From positions 1 through 38,334 of the forward strand of contig JACRJW010000034.1 of NCBI GenBank assembly GCA_016235605.1: a DNA stretch of 38,334 nucleotides, given 5' to 3'. Shown one piece after another: positions 37,780 through 38,334 of this stretch. How positions within the stretch are numbered: the first letter of the stretch is position 1; each line of letters begins with the position of its first letter. The position numbers and the translations under genes were made by a program. This DNA is from Candidatus Uhrbacteria bacterium (GTDB lineage Bacteria; Patescibacteriota; Patescibacteriia; UBA9934; GWF2-40-263). The notes below the pieces were generated by a model. That model made no database searches, was not told where the DNA came from, and saw nothing but the letters and a program-made list of their open reading frames with translations.

Positions 37780-38334
37780 GCAGGATTTGCTCGGCCATTT
37801 TTTTCCAAGAGTAGCGTTTGATTTGTTCGAAGGCTTTTTTTCTGAGGGTCTCTTGAAGTGAAGGATCTTCAAAGACTTTTCTGATTGCCTGCGTGATCTT
37901 TTCAGGATCTTTTGGATCGAAGTACACAGCAGCCTCACCAAGAATTTCTGGTAGAGAGCTTGTGTTGGATGCCGCAACTGGAACCCCGAAGCTCATTGCC
38001 TCCAAAGGCGGAAGGCCAAAGCCTTCGCACTTGGAAGGGAACACGTAGACAGATGCTTGACGGTAGAGCGCTGCGAGATCTTGATCGGTTGGATTTAGGA
38101 CGAACCGGACGTGATTCTCGAGGTTAAGACGGCCGACTTCTTTTTGGAGTCGCTCGTAGAAGACATCGCCACGGCCAGAGAGGACAAGATGAACGTTTGG
38201 ATGTGACTTATGGAAGAGAGAGAAGGCACTGAGGAGCGTCTCGAGGTTCTTGTGCGGATAGGCATTACCGACGTAGAGGAGAAAGGGGCTCCCAGCCAGG
38301 ATTCTCGCCAAAAACACGGGGTCGTCTTGCGTTG
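37742..38334 (-). CDS. Group-1 (GT4-like) glycosyltransferase, C-terminal part (cut by window edge)
   Basis: About 197 residues visible, open to the right edge. FLLYVGNAYPHKNLETLLSA opens the second Rossmann domain; VHLVLSGRGDVFYERL, DQDLAALYRQASVYVFPS, then the donor-binding EX7E motif KCEGFGLPPLEAMSFGVPVA, and SSLPEILGEAAVYFDPKDPE are characteristic. Transfers a sugar from a nucleotide-sugar donor, probably in surface glycan assembly. The 3' end overlaps DUF4012 in another frame, so they are co-transcribed. Confidence 0.92.
   Translation of the reverse strand, partial: TQDDPVFLARILAGSPFLLYVGNAYPHKNLETLLSAFSLFHKSHPNVHLVLSGRGDVFYERLQKEVGRLNLENHVRFVLNPTDQDLAALYRQASVYVFPSKCEGFGLPPLEAMSFGVPVAASNTSSLPEILGEAAVYFDPKDPEKITQAIRKVFEDPSLQETLRKKAFEQIKRYSWKKMAEQILHVYDSCDQKETS

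Noticed and set aside
1-38334. CRISPR array or cas genes
   Set aside because: No regularly spaced direct repeats or Cas-like proteins were seen; the only RT is of DGR type.

Overview
The window looks like a chromosomal piece from a member of the Candidate Phyla Radiation (Patescibacteria). This is inferred from family content and has not been tested by phylogeny. The clues are a DUF4012 giant membrane protein beside a group-1 glycosyltransferase, secreted proteins with a PGDLIRG...YYY...YVFP module, an EndoQ-type PHP nuclease, transketolase in two halves, a FemAB transferase, a TerC/DUF475 protein, a diversity-generating retroelement (DGR), and many genes starting within about 10 nt of a -10 box (leaderless mRNAs). 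UGA ends many genes, so the code is standard and not the Gracilibacteria/Absconditabacteria code.

Layout: 0-0.6 kb has an IS1595-type transposase tail, 5S rRNA and a 39-aa membrane peptide. 0.6-4.1 kb has a GlmU-like nucleotidyltransferase, a P-loop kinase, MazG, a toxin-antitoxin pair whose RelE-type toxin is frameshifted, and EndoQ. 4.1-7.5 kb has a 23-aa Lys/Arg-rich peptide behind a hairpin-rich leader, an L,D-transpeptidase, tRNA-Ala and a lytic-transglycosylase-like protein. 7.5-20.9 kb is a minus-strand sugar-phosphate block: a D-2-hydroxyacid dehydrogenase, two PfkB kinases, class II aldolase, a MazF pair, both transketolase halves, DUF4349, two cupredoxin-like proteins, rpe and rpiB.

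The most striking element lies between the transketolase halves (13.4-16.2 kb). It is a DGR with a target protein carrying a variable repeat (VR), a 128-bp template repeat (TR) 469 bp downstream, an inverted avd and a DGR-type reverse transcriptase. VR and TR differ at 17 positions, 12 of them TR adenines, giving 11 amino-acid changes. The junction between avd and the RT is odd: there are 11 consecutive G, and neither gene has a normal start there.

21.0-24.7 kb holds ileS and a TrmB-type regulator. 24.7-25.77 kb has no gene I can support but has hairpins, a 22-bp tandem duplication and a strong minus-strand promoter. 25.8-31.6 kb is a plus-strand run: DHH-motif protein, uridine-kinase-like protein, HD-domain protein, ruvA, FemAB, DUF475/TerC, SDR and tRNA-Arg. 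31.7-33.3 kb has two GC-rich orphan genes and a small overlapping gene pair. 33.3-38.3 kb is a cell-surface cluster: adhesin-like repeat protein, DUF4012 protein and glycosyltransferase (cut by the window edge).

How the parts fit: rpiB, rpe, split transketolase, class II aldolase and PfkB kinases form a non-oxidative pentose phosphate/lower glycolysis set. The L,D-transpeptidase, FemAB, lytic transglycosylase, DUF4012 and glycosyltransferase serve the cell wall and surface. Several genes (the transglycosylase, DGR target, and orphans at 31.7 and 32.8 kb) have GC-rich third codon positions and strong ribosome binding sites unlike their neighbours, which suggests later acquisition.
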